From an uncultured bacterium (GTDB lineage: Bacteria > Patescibacteriota > Gracilibacteria > Absconditabacterales > Absconditicoccaceae), in assembly GCA_946408385.1 (NCBI GenBank), contig CAMJSB010000001.1:136606-200605 (forward strand): DNA of 64,000 nt. The letters run 5' to 3'. Below, piece by piece: positions 1-9,172 of this stretch (position 1 is its first letter; the number at the start of each line of letters is the position of its first letter). The position numbers and the translations under genes were made by a program. The notes under the pieces were generated by a model, which saw only the letters and a list, made by a program, of their open reading frames with translations, had not been told where the DNA came from and did no database searches.

Positions 1-156
1 TTAGTTTCTAATTAAGCTTTTCATTAAAATGTTTCAAATATAAATTTACTCCTAAAAATTTGCAAAATAAAAAATTTTGAGTAAACTTATACCACGTAAT
101 GTTTCAGAGATTTTTTAAATCTGAACATGATATTTATTCTTTTATAATCTATTCAC

Positions 157-582
157 ATGAAAATGAAAAAAATGTTATTAGGAGCTTTCCTAGGAATCTT
201 TACTTTAGCTGGAATAGCTATTTTACCTAATTATGCTAGTGCTACTGGTAATGCTGAAAACTCATGATGATGGGCTAATCAAGATATTAGCTATAACCCG
301 GCAGTATCAGGATCTAATGCTCTTCAAGAAGACAGTCTAATAAATACAATCAGAAGTGCTATCAATCGAGTACTTAGAATATTATCATTAATCGCTGTAG
401 TACTTTGTCTTTGGGGTTGATTTAAAATGATGACTTCTGGATGAGATCAAAAAAAATATCAAGATGGTTTGAATATACTTAAATGGGCTGCTATCGGTTT
501 AGCGGTTATTGCACTATCATGGCTAATTGTAAGTCTCATATTCCGGGTAATAAATAGTAACATCCAAACTAATAAACAGTAA
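157..582 (+). CDS. Pilin-like two-TM protein (T4SS_pilin/VirB2-like family)
   Basis: 141 aa when TGA is read as Gly. A signal-like hydrophobic N-terminus (about residues 5-27, ending near ASA) is followed by a short polar stretch and two membrane segments around residues 70-90 and 108-130. Between them lies the loop MMTSGGDQKKY, typical of the small TrbC/VirB2-like pilin-like proteins (Pfam T4SS_pilin) that are common in candidate-phyla genomes. A TATAAT sequence at 143-148 sits 8 bases before the ATG, so the leader is very short if that is the -10 box. A paralogue follows at 618. No conjugation genes (VirB4, VirD4) are in this window, so a role in conjugation is not shown; an envelope or competence pilus subunit is equally possible. 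Confidence 0.72.
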
Positions 583-617
583 CATCAAAACTAATATTTA
601 ATATAAAATATTTACTG

Positions 618-1028
618 ATGCTAAATCGGATAAGAAATATATTGTATGGACATATATTGTGAGCATTATTATTATGAGTTATTATTATACCTAATAATAC
701 ATCTGCTCAATGATTTTGAGATATGGTAGGCGTAAATGGAATTAATACAATATGAACTAAAGAAAAACAAGAAGATGCTCTGGTCTATACAATACAAACA
801 GCCATCAACCGAGTATTAAGAATTCTTGCAACGATTACTTTACTATTTGTTTTGTATGCATGATTCCTTATGATGACCTCTGGATGAGACCAAAAAAAAT
901 ATGATTCATGACTCAGCATTATCAAAAATGCTGCAATATGACTCGCCATAATCTGAACGGCTTGGCTTATTGTAAGTGCTATATTTTGGCTCATTAACGG
1001 AACTGTCAGCCCGAATATCAAACAATAA
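618..1028 (+). CDS. Pilin-like two-TM protein, paralogue of the preceding gene
   Basis: 136 aa with TGA as Gly; many of its glycines are TGA. Same architecture as the upstream gene: hydrophobic signal-like N-terminus with a possible cleavage after TSA, then an INRVLRIL amphipathic start, two membrane segments, and the shared loop MMTSGGDQKKY. The 35-base gap to the first gene and the terminator directly after this one suggest a two-gene transcript. Probably membrane-inserted subunits of the same structure as the first protein. The family assignment is from the conserved loop and topology; function is inferred. Confidence 0.72.
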
Positions 1029-1050
1029 AAAAAACTCTCATACAACTAAC

Positions 1051-1084
1051 AAAAAAGATCAAGTTCAAAACTTGGTCTTTTTTA
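1051..1084 (+). terminator. Intrinsic terminator after the pilin-like pair
   Basis: Stem AAAGATCAAGTT / AACTTGGTCTTT (one G-T pair) with a tiny loop, followed by T-rich sequence, 22 bases after the second pilin-like stop codon. Confidence 0.75.
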
Positions 1085-1490
1085 TATTCCAGCTTCACTT
1101 TCTCTACTAGATAAAATTTTTAATTAAAGAAAAAGAGCCAACCTAAGATAGATTGACTCTTCCTAACATCTGAGCAAAATGCCCAAGTGCTAAATTAGGA
1201 AGAGGAAATCACTCTTTGGATTATCAATGCCCACGAAGAAGAGAAAAACTAAACAATAAAGTCAGCTTCCCTCTATTTCGTGGACACTGACGAAAAAGTA
1301 AAAATAAATTACTTTTTCCAATATATCTCCAAATACTTTTGACAAGTAAATGCCCGAAGTATAAGTATTTCAATATTTTTGATATTGAAGGTGGCTTACA
1401 AATCTACACAGAATATTCCCAAGAGGGAATTGTCTGAAAGATATATTGTCGACCCTAGAAATCAATCATGAAAATAATTTGTATCATGAT

Positions 1491-1524
1491 ATTCTTTACC
1501 TATCGTAGGATAAGCAAGTGATGA
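1491..1524. repeat. Copy 1 of the 34-base GNRA-hairpin-like motif
   Basis: Contains TATC-GTAG-GATA, a four-base-pair hairpin with a tetraloop, preceded by ATTCTTTAC and followed by GCAAGTGATGA. 31 of 34 bases match the copy at 2336-2369. The upstream ATCAT at 1485-1489 can pair with GTGAT within the 3' part of the motif. Confidence 0.6.
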
Positions 1525-2335
1525 CATCTAAACAATATTGCTTAGAGCCAATTCCTAAAGTACACTACATTCATGATTCAATCAATTGAGTACTGTAAAG
1601 GATTAACCAAACAGAAACATTCAAAGCAGGAAAACTAATTAAACTATACGAGATAGCATAAAAAGCATCCAAACAATGAAGTAAAAGAAAGAATTGCTTC
1701 GATCTTTTCATCAACTGATGAACTGTTTCAATCAAATAATAGAAATGAATCTACTAAATACCCTATATTTTATAGACAGATTTGGAGAAATTCAGATTTT
1801 CAAAGAGATTAAACGATGAAAAAGAGAAAAAAATCTGAGAAAAAATCAGGTGCGATATAAAGCAATATTTCTATTTCAATATACCAATTGAAACAAATGA
1901 ATGCTCCAAGGAATGATAAAGACCACTTCCTATATCCTTATGCAATAGTAATCATAATTAAGGTTAGATAACTATGAGTTAACCTACAACACAAGGATAT
2001 AGGAATCTTGCCATCTTTGCAAGAAAAAGGGAAAGGAAGCAAATAATAATCAATGTATGAATAGCATCATTATCCTGAACAAGGCATGTCCTTAGTCATA
2101 CAAGATAATAATGGAATATCCAACTCTGCTTTAGATAAAAAATCTAAAGTGACCTTCAAATATTCTCAAGATATCTCTCTGCATATTTCCATATGGAGAA
2201 TTGTAAGAAGAGATGTTCCTGCGATTTGACTCGTGGGGTATAATCTCTACTACTTATCAGATTTACTGTTCAAGTTACTCTGAAAGATTATCTTGTTGAT
2301 TCTTTCTATCAAATGAAATATTTTATTATTTCACT

Positions 2336-2369
2336 ATTCTTTACATATCGTAAGATATGCAAGTGATGA
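2336..2369. repeat. Copy 2 of the 34-base GNRA-hairpin-like motif
   Basis: Contains TATC-GTAA-GATA with a true GNRA loop; differs from copy 1 at three positions, all outside the base-paired TATC/GATA arms. Here TCACT upstream (2331-2335) can pair with AGTGA in the 3' part, a different sequence making an equivalent stem to that in copy 1, which hints at conserved structure. Confidence 0.6.
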
Positions 2370-2727
2370 TAGGATTGAGACCTACCAATAGATAAGAATC
2401 AGATTTACTTCTTAGAGAATAATCTCATTTAAGAAAAGTAAACTTCATACACTGTATTAAATATCTACTCCCTATATACTGATGTAATAATGTGATTCAT
2501 TATCAAGACATATCAATATATGTAACAATAATGCACTACTACACCAGGATGTAGGAAGTTTATCCTTCATTGACACTATTATTATATTCAAAATTTTTAA
2601 TTTGTCAAATTTTTGAAGACTTTTTTCGATGAAAGTTTTCCCTATGATGAATTATTATTTTAACATAATTAAACAAAAATACAAAAAAAATAATACAACT
2701 TTTCCCAAAAATCACAAAAATTATACA

Positions 2728-3864
2728 TTACACTTCTTTGTAAAAATCTTTCATATTAATAGTTGTCTCAATAGGAACATTGAAACTATTTATAGAATCT
2801 TCTTTACTGGATGTCGGCAAATAAGCACCATTTACCAAAAGTATCTTCAAATATGGATTTATTTGACGAGACTGCTCTGCCCAATATAAATCAGGATCAT
2901 TTAATGGTGAAATAGATATATTCCAAGTATTCACGCTTGTACCTCAATATGTTAAATCAATCCAACAATCATTTTCATCTTTCGGTAAATGATAATCTGA
3001 ATAGGCTCATGAAACCGACTTTCAGTTTCATATAAATCACATCGAAGTATCACATGCCCATGTATCAATTTGTCCATCATAACTTCATTCTCTTATTACA
3101 TCAAAATTATGCTCACGCCCAGCATCAAATCACCTCAATCTCAACATCTGAATTTTATATTGTACAGAACCGTTACTTTGATTTACTAGCTTCCTACGAA
3201 GAAATAAACGACTTTTTCAATCATGTGAAATCAAATATAACTCTTGAATATTGTTAGGATCTACTATTGCAGTTATATCGCCTCCCACAGGCTTTCATAA
3301 ATCCCTATTATCATTGACTATCCCATTTTCAGTTATCTCAACAAACAAGTTTTTATATTGCCCGAATGATTGTTTAGTTCAAATTTTTCAACATCTACTT
3401 TTTTTCACAATAAGACGCCCAGATACATTATTTCTTTCTAAATTTGAAGAACAATCATATATATCATGATACGCTCATGAAATTATTTGACCATAATAAT
3501 TTATTTTTCTTTCAGTCGAATTCTGGTTTCCATAGGCTGTAAACTCCGTACAATATCCAGACAATCAAATATTCCACTTAAAATTACTTCATGTAAGCAA
3601 TCCTCAACTATTTACGCATCATACCATTTGACGATTATAATACTCTTCATAATCTATCGTATAATCTTGCATTAAAATATTCAATTTTTCAAAAAATTCA
3701 TATCACTGCTGAATAGCAGTTTGTCTAAGATTAAATTCTTTATTTGATTTTATCATAAAACTATAAATCGAAATTATAGATGGTATAATTATTCAAAGAA
3801 TTACCGTTACAGTCAATAATTCAATTATTGTAAAACCAAAACATTTTCTTGATTTTTGTTTCAT
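2728..3864 (-). CDS. Type IV prepilin-like protein
   Basis: 378 aa with TGA as Gly. It begins MKQKSRKCFGFTIIELLTV, a classic class III signal: short basic leader, Gly at -1, Phe at +1, Glu at +5, then a long hydrophobic helix. The remaining ~340 residues are a large extracellular domain rich in Asn, Asp, Tyr and Cys with no family I can name. At this length it is a large minor pilin or adhesin-bearing pseudopilin rather than a major pilin (usually 130-200 aa). pilB and pilC homologues lie at 8.0-10.5 kb, so a functional pilus or secretion assembly system is likely. The prepilin peptidase is not in the window. Divergent from clpP. Confidence 0.82.
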
Positions 3865-3932
3865 ATGATAATTGGGAAATAAACCTAACACAAAATAAAT
3901 AACGTTTTTATTTTAAGTTGCAAGAAAATTTA

Positions 3933-3960
3933 TTGCATTCTGAAATATTAATCTTATATT
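3933..3960 (+). promoter_or_regulatory. Probable sigma70-type promoter of clpP
   Basis: TTGCAT, 16-base spacer, TATATT; 33 bases upstream of the clpP ATG. Pattern match only. Confidence 0.4.
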
Positions 3961-3993
3961 CAGATTTAGTTTTTATTTATACATTTTCAAAAA

Positions 3994-4578
3994 ATGGCAT
4001 TAATTCCAAGCGTTATCGAAAAATCAAAAAGCTGAGAAAGAGTTTATGATATTTATTCTAGATTATTGGAGGATAGAATTATCTTTATCGGAGAGCCTGT
4101 AACTGACCATTTGGTAAACTCAGTTATCGCTCAGATTTTATTTTTGGAAAAGCAAAATCCTGACAAAGATATCACGATGTATATCAATACTCCAGGTGGA
4201 GAAGTTTACAGCGGACTCGCTCTATACGACACAATGCAATACGTAAAATGCGATATTTCTACAGTTTGTGTATGACTTGCTGCTTCTATGGGTTCAATTC
4301 TTTTGGCTGGAGGAACTAAATGAAAAAGATTTTCACTACCACATAGTAAAGTAATGATTCATCAGCCTTTGATTTCATGAGGTGGAATCAGTGGTCAGGC
4401 TACAGATATCAAAATTGAAGCAGAAGAAATGATGAAAGTAAAAGAAATTCTGACTGGAATTATGGCAGAAAGAACTGGTAAAAAATATGATGAATGTCTT
4501 GCAGATATGGAAAGAAATAACTGGATGACTGCTGAAGAAGCAAAAAGTTATGGAATAATTGATAAAATCATTAAGTAA
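3994..4578 (+). CDS. clpP: ATP-dependent Clp protease proteolytic subunit
   Basis: 194 aa, normal ClpP length. Serine peptidase (family S14) forming the tetradecameric degradation chamber that works with a Clp ATPase. The nucleophile lies in GLAASMGS with the first Gly coded by TGA; the catalytic His is in [11 protein letters not shown]. The third triad position, Asp in E. coli ClpP (ERDRFLS), is Asn here ([12 protein letters not shown]), as described for Listeria ClpP1. The gene has its own terminator and no Clp ATPase beside it. Start at the first ATG, giving [29 protein letters not shown], the usual N-terminus. Confidence 0.96.
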
Positions 4579-4596
4579 GATTTTTCAAAGGGAGAA

Positions 4597-4624
4597 AAAA
4601 CTCTGACATTTCGTCAGAGTTTTA
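4597..4624 (+). terminator. Intrinsic terminator of clpP
   Basis: AACTCTGAC, 5-base loop, GTCAGAGTT, then T-rich; 20 bases after the clpP stop. It also lies just beyond the end of the convergent gene at 4640. Confidence 0.82.
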
Positions 4625-4639
4625 TAATAAAAACAAATA

Positions 4640-5716
4640 TTAATATATTATTATGTATCTTAACTGATCTGCAGATGTATATACACAAACTCAGTTTGAA
4701 TTAGAACATGCACTTCATTCAGATACAGTATTACATAATTGTATATCTGCCAAATCTGTTTGCTTTTTTATATATCATTCCCCATTTTCACAGATTACCC
4801 AATTAGATCATCATGATACTTCAGTTTTAGCCATTAATATAAATCATGCATCATCTTTTCATTTATATTTCGATACCATATATAAGTATTCTCATTCTGT
4901 CATTGGATTTCAAAGTCAAAAAATTTTGCTTGGTAATGGATCACTTGGCACACTTGTCATTCCTGCAGAAATAAGTTCTGATTGTATTTCAGATACTGGT
5001 ATTCAATTTTTTGCCCTATCCATTCATGGCCATTTACCATAATCTGATTGATAAGTTACTATAGCTGATTGGATTTGAGATAAAGCCGTCTCACGAGATA
5101 CATCTCTTGCTCTACCTTGGGCTCATTGCATTCTCGGTCTTAGTAATTCTCGGAGTAAAAATATTATTAATAATCATATAAATATATCTATAAAAACAAT
5201 TTCCCGTGTACTACTTTCACTAGGTTCACCATATTCATTAGAAAACTTATTTCATGGCACAAATCGCATACATATTGCAAATATAACATTAATAACTGGG
5301 ATTAGTAACAACAATTGAGACCATCATGACCATCATATATCATGTAATCTTTTATTGTTAAGACATATATTTCACCATATAGAAGAACAAAATATGAATA
5401 ATATAGCTATAGCTCATATGATATTTTGTAGCAAATTTTCACTTTCTGCTCAATTGAATTTATTAAAAATCAGTATTATAATAGCAGAACAAATAATTGT
5501 TATTAAACTACATATAATGCTTCTTGCAAAAAATTTTACCCTTCAAATCCTATTAAGACTTGTTCCTGTTATAAAATCTATCAATCAATATCTTTTTCTT
5601 TTTATTATTGTCATATTATCCTCATTCTCCAAGAATTCTCAACAAAAACGACATTTTTTTGCTATTTTTCTAATTTCCTCCCCACAATATGGACAAATCT
5701 TATATCAGTCTGTCAT
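4640..5716 (-). CDS. Zinc-ribbon / DUF805 membrane / pseudopilin-like fusion protein
   Basis: 358 aa with TGA as Gly. Residues ~7-30 form a zinc ribbon with two CxxC knuckles (ICPYCGEEI and CRFCGEFL). Residues ~55-190 resemble DUF805 inner-membrane proteins, including RLHDIGWSGWSQLLLLIPV and further hydrophobic segments. After another membrane segment, the C-terminal ~150 residues start RDVSRETALSQIQSAIVTYQSDYGKWP, resembling the N-terminal part of the globular domain of type II secretion/type IV pseudopilins, and end in a Cys-rich stretch. Domain names are from motif recognition; the combination is unusual and its function unknown. A structured 5' region (5739-5864) precedes it. Confidence 0.68.
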
Positions 5717-5738
5717 TTTTAAAAGAAAAATAAATAAA

Positions 5739-5864
5739 AAGACGGCTAACTCCGTTAGTCGCCAAACTATAAACGCTCTAGTTTCCAATAGATAGAAAAG
5801 AGGTCGGAATTAACCGTCTTAATCAACCTATTAGAAACATGTTCTAGGTCGTTTATAATTTGGC
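5739..5864. other. Interleaved inverted repeats (pseudoknot-like element)
   Basis: Arm A1 5739-5753 (AAGACGGCTAACTCC) pairs with A2 5806-5820 (GGAATTAACCGTCTT). Arm B1 5761-5775 pairs with B2 5850-5864 over 15 bp, extended through 5776-5791 against 5828-5849. The order A1-B1-A2-B2 means both stems together form an H-type pseudoknot or are alternative structures. Within A1 a competing hairpin GGCTAAC/GTTAGTC exists. It would lie in the 5' UTR of the minus-strand fusion gene (start 5716) or far upstream of groES. Confidence 0.55.
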
Positions 5865-5965
5865 AATTTGAGAATAAATAAAATTTACATAATTTCAAAT
5901 GATAATACTGAAAAATTTTTCTCTTTAAAAAATCTCTTGCATTTATAAAATATTTGAATAAAAAA

Positions 5966-5992
5966 ATAGCACCTAAATAAATTAAGTGATAT
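5966..5992 (+). promoter_or_regulatory. Degenerate CIRCE-like operator upstream of groES
   Basis: ATAGCACCT, exactly nine bases, AAGTGATAT. The CIRCE consensus bound by HrcA is TTAGCACTC-N9-GAGTGCTAA; six of nine bases match in each arm and spacing is identical. It ends 24 bases before the groES start, the usual place. hrcA is not in the window. Confidence 0.38.
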
Positions 5993-6016
5993 TTTATTTT
6001 ATTAAGATAAGCAAAA

Positions 6017-6316
6017 ATGAAATTACAACCTATCGAAGATCATGTATTGATCAAACCCATAAATGAGGAAAACACAACTAAATCTGGAATCATTCTCCCA
6101 GACAGCAAAGAAAAACCTAGAAAATGAGAAGTAATTGCTGTTGGAGATGGAAGGATTTTAGATGATGGAAGCAGATCTGCTATGGATGTAAAAGAGTGAG
6201 ACATCGTATATTTCACACAGTATGCTCCTGATGAAATCGAATATGAAGAAAATGGAGAAAAAACTAAGTATTTGGTAATTAAGCAAAATTCTTTACTAGC
6301 TAAAGAAAGTAAATAA
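6017..6316 (+). CDS. groES: Co-chaperonin GroES
   Basis: 99 aa, usual length for the 10-kDa lid of the GroEL folding chamber. Begins MKLQPIEDHVLIKPINEENTTKSGIILP and has the mobile-loop pattern and the later GEVIAVGDGR and VKEGDIVYFTQYAPDEIEYE segments; two of these glycines are TGA. Directly upstream of groEL (33-base gap), a conserved stress operon. Confidence 0.97.
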
Positions 6317-6349
6317 ATCAGATTTTTATTTCAGTAATTAGTAAAAAAG

Positions 6350-7999
6350 ATGAAAAAAGATATTCATTATGCAGATGATGCAAGAAAACAACTCTTAAAA
6401 TGAGTGGAAACTGTCGCTAATGTAGTAAAAGTAACTATGTGACCAAAAGGAAGAAATGTAGTTTTGGATAAAGGTTTCGGAGCTCCAACTGTAACAAACG
6501 ATGGAGTAAGTGTAGCTAAAGAAATTGAATTAGAAGATAAGGTAGAAAATGTATGAGCAGAAATGGTAAAAGAGGCTGCTGAAAAGACAAATAAAGAAGC
6601 CTGAGATGGAACTACAAGTACAGTAGTTTTGGCTCATGCAATTGCCAAAGAAGGTTTAAGATATATCGATTCATGAATCAATCCTTTCGCTCTTGGAAGA
6701 TGACTTCATAAAGCTGTAGACAATCTAGTAGCTGATATTCAGGATACTGCACAGCAAATTGGAGACAGTAAAGAACAAATTAAGCAAGTTGCTACAATTT
6801 CAGCACAGGACGAAGAAGTTGGAGATTTGATAGCTGATGTATTTGAAGAGATCGGTAAAGATGGAACTATTACAGTGGAAGAATGAAATACTCTTGGATT
6901 GAGCAAAGAAATCAAAACTGGAATGCAATTTGATCAAGGTTATCTTTCTCCATATTTCGTTAGCGATAGCCAAAGAATGGAATGTGTAATCGATAAGCCA
7001 TATGTATTGGTAACTGACAAAAAAATCTGATCAATGAAAGAGATTATTCAGCTCCTTGAATCTATGGCAGCCACTGGAAAGAAAGATATGCTTTTGATAG
7101 CTGAAGATGTAGAATGAGAAGCTCTTGCTTCACTTATCTTGAATAAGATTAGATGAATGCTTAATGTAGTAGCTGTAAAAGCTCCTGGATTTGGAGATAG
7201 AAAAAAGGAAATCTTGAAAGATATCGCAACTGTAACTTGAGCTACATTGATTACTGATCAATTAGGAATTAAGCTCGAAGATGCTACTATAGATATGCTT
7301 GGTAAAGCTGACAAAGTTATCGTAAATAAAGATGAAACAATAATTGTAGATGGTAAATGAGATACTGATGAAATTAATGATAGAGCTAATCAAATTAGAG
7401 CTCAAATCTGAATCACGAAATCTGATTACGATAAAGAAAAATTAGCTGAAAGATTAGCTAAATTGGTAGGATGAGTAGCTGTAATCAAAGTGGGAGCTGC
7501 TACTGAAATGGAAATGAAGAATAAGAAATTCAAAATCGAAGATGCTTTGAATGCAACTAGAGCCGCTATCGAAGAAGGAATTGTAGCTGGAGGTGGAAGT
7601 GTTTTAGTTCAGCTTTCTAAAAAACTTTGAGAATTAAAATTGGAAGACCAGGAAGAGCAAGTAGCTGTAGAAATTATTCAACAAGCTATTCAATATCCAT
7701 TAAAGCAGATTGCTGATAATGCTGGTTTCAAATGAGACTGGGTTGTAGAAAAAATCAAAGAATCAAAAGATATGGATTACGGATTCGATGCTAGAACTGG
7801 AGAATTCACAAACTTGAAAAAAGCTGGAATCATCGATCCTGCAAAAGTTATCAGAGTTTCACTTGAAAATGCTGTAAGTACTGCTGCTATGTTATTGACT
7901 ACTGAAGCTGTAGTAGTAGATAAACCTGAAGATAAATGTAACTGTAATCACGGATGAGATGCAGGTGCAGGAATGTGAGGATGAATGTGAATGTACTAA
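6350..7999 (+). CDS. groEL: Chaperonin GroEL
   Basis: 549 aa, full length. ATP-driven protein-folding ring. Recognised from [31 protein letters not shown]-type ATP loop (GDGTT with the first Gly as TGA), and the C-terminal Gly-Met tail, here HGGDAGAGMGGGMGMY, where four of eight Gly are TGA. This is among the clearest evidence in the window that UGA means Gly. Second gene of the groES-groEL operon. Confidence 0.98.
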
Positions 8000-8012
8000 A
8001 AATATTATAAAG

Positions 8013-8042
8013 AAAAAACTGGCCACTATGGTCAGTTTTTTT
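8013..8042 (+). terminator. Intrinsic terminator of groES-groEL
   Basis: AACTGGCC / GGTCAGTT stem followed by a T run, 14 bases after the groEL stop and shared as a boundary with the convergent pilC. Confidence 0.82.
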
Positions 8043-8058
8043 ATTTTATTTTTGTTTT

Positions 8059-9150
8059 TTACTGAATTTGATTTACCATATCCGCCATAGGAAGATAAAT
8101 GGCTCAAAGTAATGTTCATATAATTCCAGCGATAAAACACATAAGCAATGGTTCTAACGTAGCCATCAGTGTATCAATATTATTTTTTAATGAAGTTTCA
8201 TAAAATGGGGAAATTCTACTCAACACCACAGGCAATGATCATGTATTTTCTCATACATTAATAATCTGAATCAAAATTGGATCAAACAAATCAGTTCATT
8301 CCAATGAATCATAAATAGAAAATCAAGCATTAATTGAATTTCTAACTTCTATCATTTTTCTCTTATAATGAAAATTATCAAAAATTCATGCCAACAATTT
8401 GAACGACACTACTGGGCTAACTCACGCTTCATAAAATTGTGCTAATAACGATGTAAATCTACTCATATAGAACTGTTTCACAACATTCTTTACTACTGGC
8501 AACATTAACAACAATTTATCAACTCATATTTTAAATAACAACCAATGATTATATGCAACATTATATGCCACAATTACGGTGATAATTCATGCTAATAGCT
8601 TAAATCGATTTGCCTGTAAATAATCAGATGCCGATAAGAAAAATTTAGTAATTCAGGGGAGATCCTCTGGATTTCAATACATACTCGTAATCGATGGGAA
8701 TACTTTTATCAAAAGAATAGCTACTGCAACTACTGTCAATCCAATCATCATAGCTGGATATGTTGATGCTTTCTTTACTTTTGCATTAACTTCTTGTGAT
8801 GATTCCAGATTATTCGCAATTTCTTCAAGAGTTTGAATCATATTTCATGTAATTTCAGTGGACCTAAGAAGTTCTATTTCATCTGAATTAAAGAAATACG
8901 ATTGAGCCTCCATAGCTTCAGCAAGAGAAGATCATTCTGTTAGTTTTTCAATCATATCATCGATAATCACTAACATTCATTTGCTTTTTTCTCATTCACG
9001 AAGAGACTTTAACGAATCACGAACTCCTAACCCTGCTTTTTGAGATACTGCCAATAATCTAAAAAAATTAGCTTTTGAATCCAAATTTGGCTTATTAAAT
9101 TCAATCATCATTCCATCAAATTTTTCTTGCAATTTGTGAAAGAATCCCAT
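8059..9150 (-). CDS. pilC: Type IV pilus/type II secretion inner-membrane platform protein (PilC/GspF)
   Basis: 363 aa. Two T2SF domains: residues ~20-145 (FFRLLAVSQKAGLGVRDSLKS...) and ~220-345 (FTSLLAQFYEAGVSPVVSFKLLAG...), each followed by membrane helices. The C-terminal helix region MATLEPLLMCFIAGIIGTLLGAIYLPMAD is typical. It is the platform on which the assembly ATPase acts. Encoded 22 bases downstream of pilB on the same strand, so probably one operon. Confidence 0.92.
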
Positions 9151-9172
9151 CAGCTAAACATAACAAATAAAA

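Larger units (their letters stand above)
1085..2600. ncRNA. Candidate long structured non-coding RNA region
   Basis: About 1.5 kb with no reading frame of useful length on either strand even with TGA read as Gly, in a genome that is otherwise densely coding. It is full of stem-loops: CCACGAA 1231-1237 with TTCGTGG 1277-1283; CAATAT/ATATTG near 1370-1387; ATTCCC-AAGA-GGGAAT near 1415-1430; a perfect 13-bp pairing of 1927-1939 with 1993-2005 that encloses AGGTTA 1961-1966 / TAACCT 1980-1985. A 34-base motif occurs twice (1491-1524, 2336-2369), and similarity extends upstream to CTGAAAG at 1434 and 2280, so the block looks partly duplicated. I do not recognise RNase P RNA, tmRNA or a group II intron. 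Strand and exact ends are unknown; a decayed region is the alternative. Confidence 0.4.

Noticed and set aside
157..1028. Part of a conjugation system
   Set aside because: Only two small pilin-like genes are present; no VirB4, VirD4, relaxase or oriT-like feature is seen in the window.
1085..2600. RNase P RNA, tmRNA or group II intron in the ORF-free block
   Set aside because: No P RNA core blocks, no tRNA-like ends or tag peptide, and no intron domain V signature could be recognised. An ACAGAAAC at about 1610 alone is not enough.
5355..5795. 146-residue plus-strand ORF
   Set aside because: It lies antisense to the zinc-ribbon/DUF805 gene and over the structured element; composition is that of a shadow frame.
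6350..7999. groEL and other genes as pseudogenes riddled with stop codons
   Set aside because: All interruptions are TGA at conserved Gly positions; TAA and TAG are absent inside the frames.
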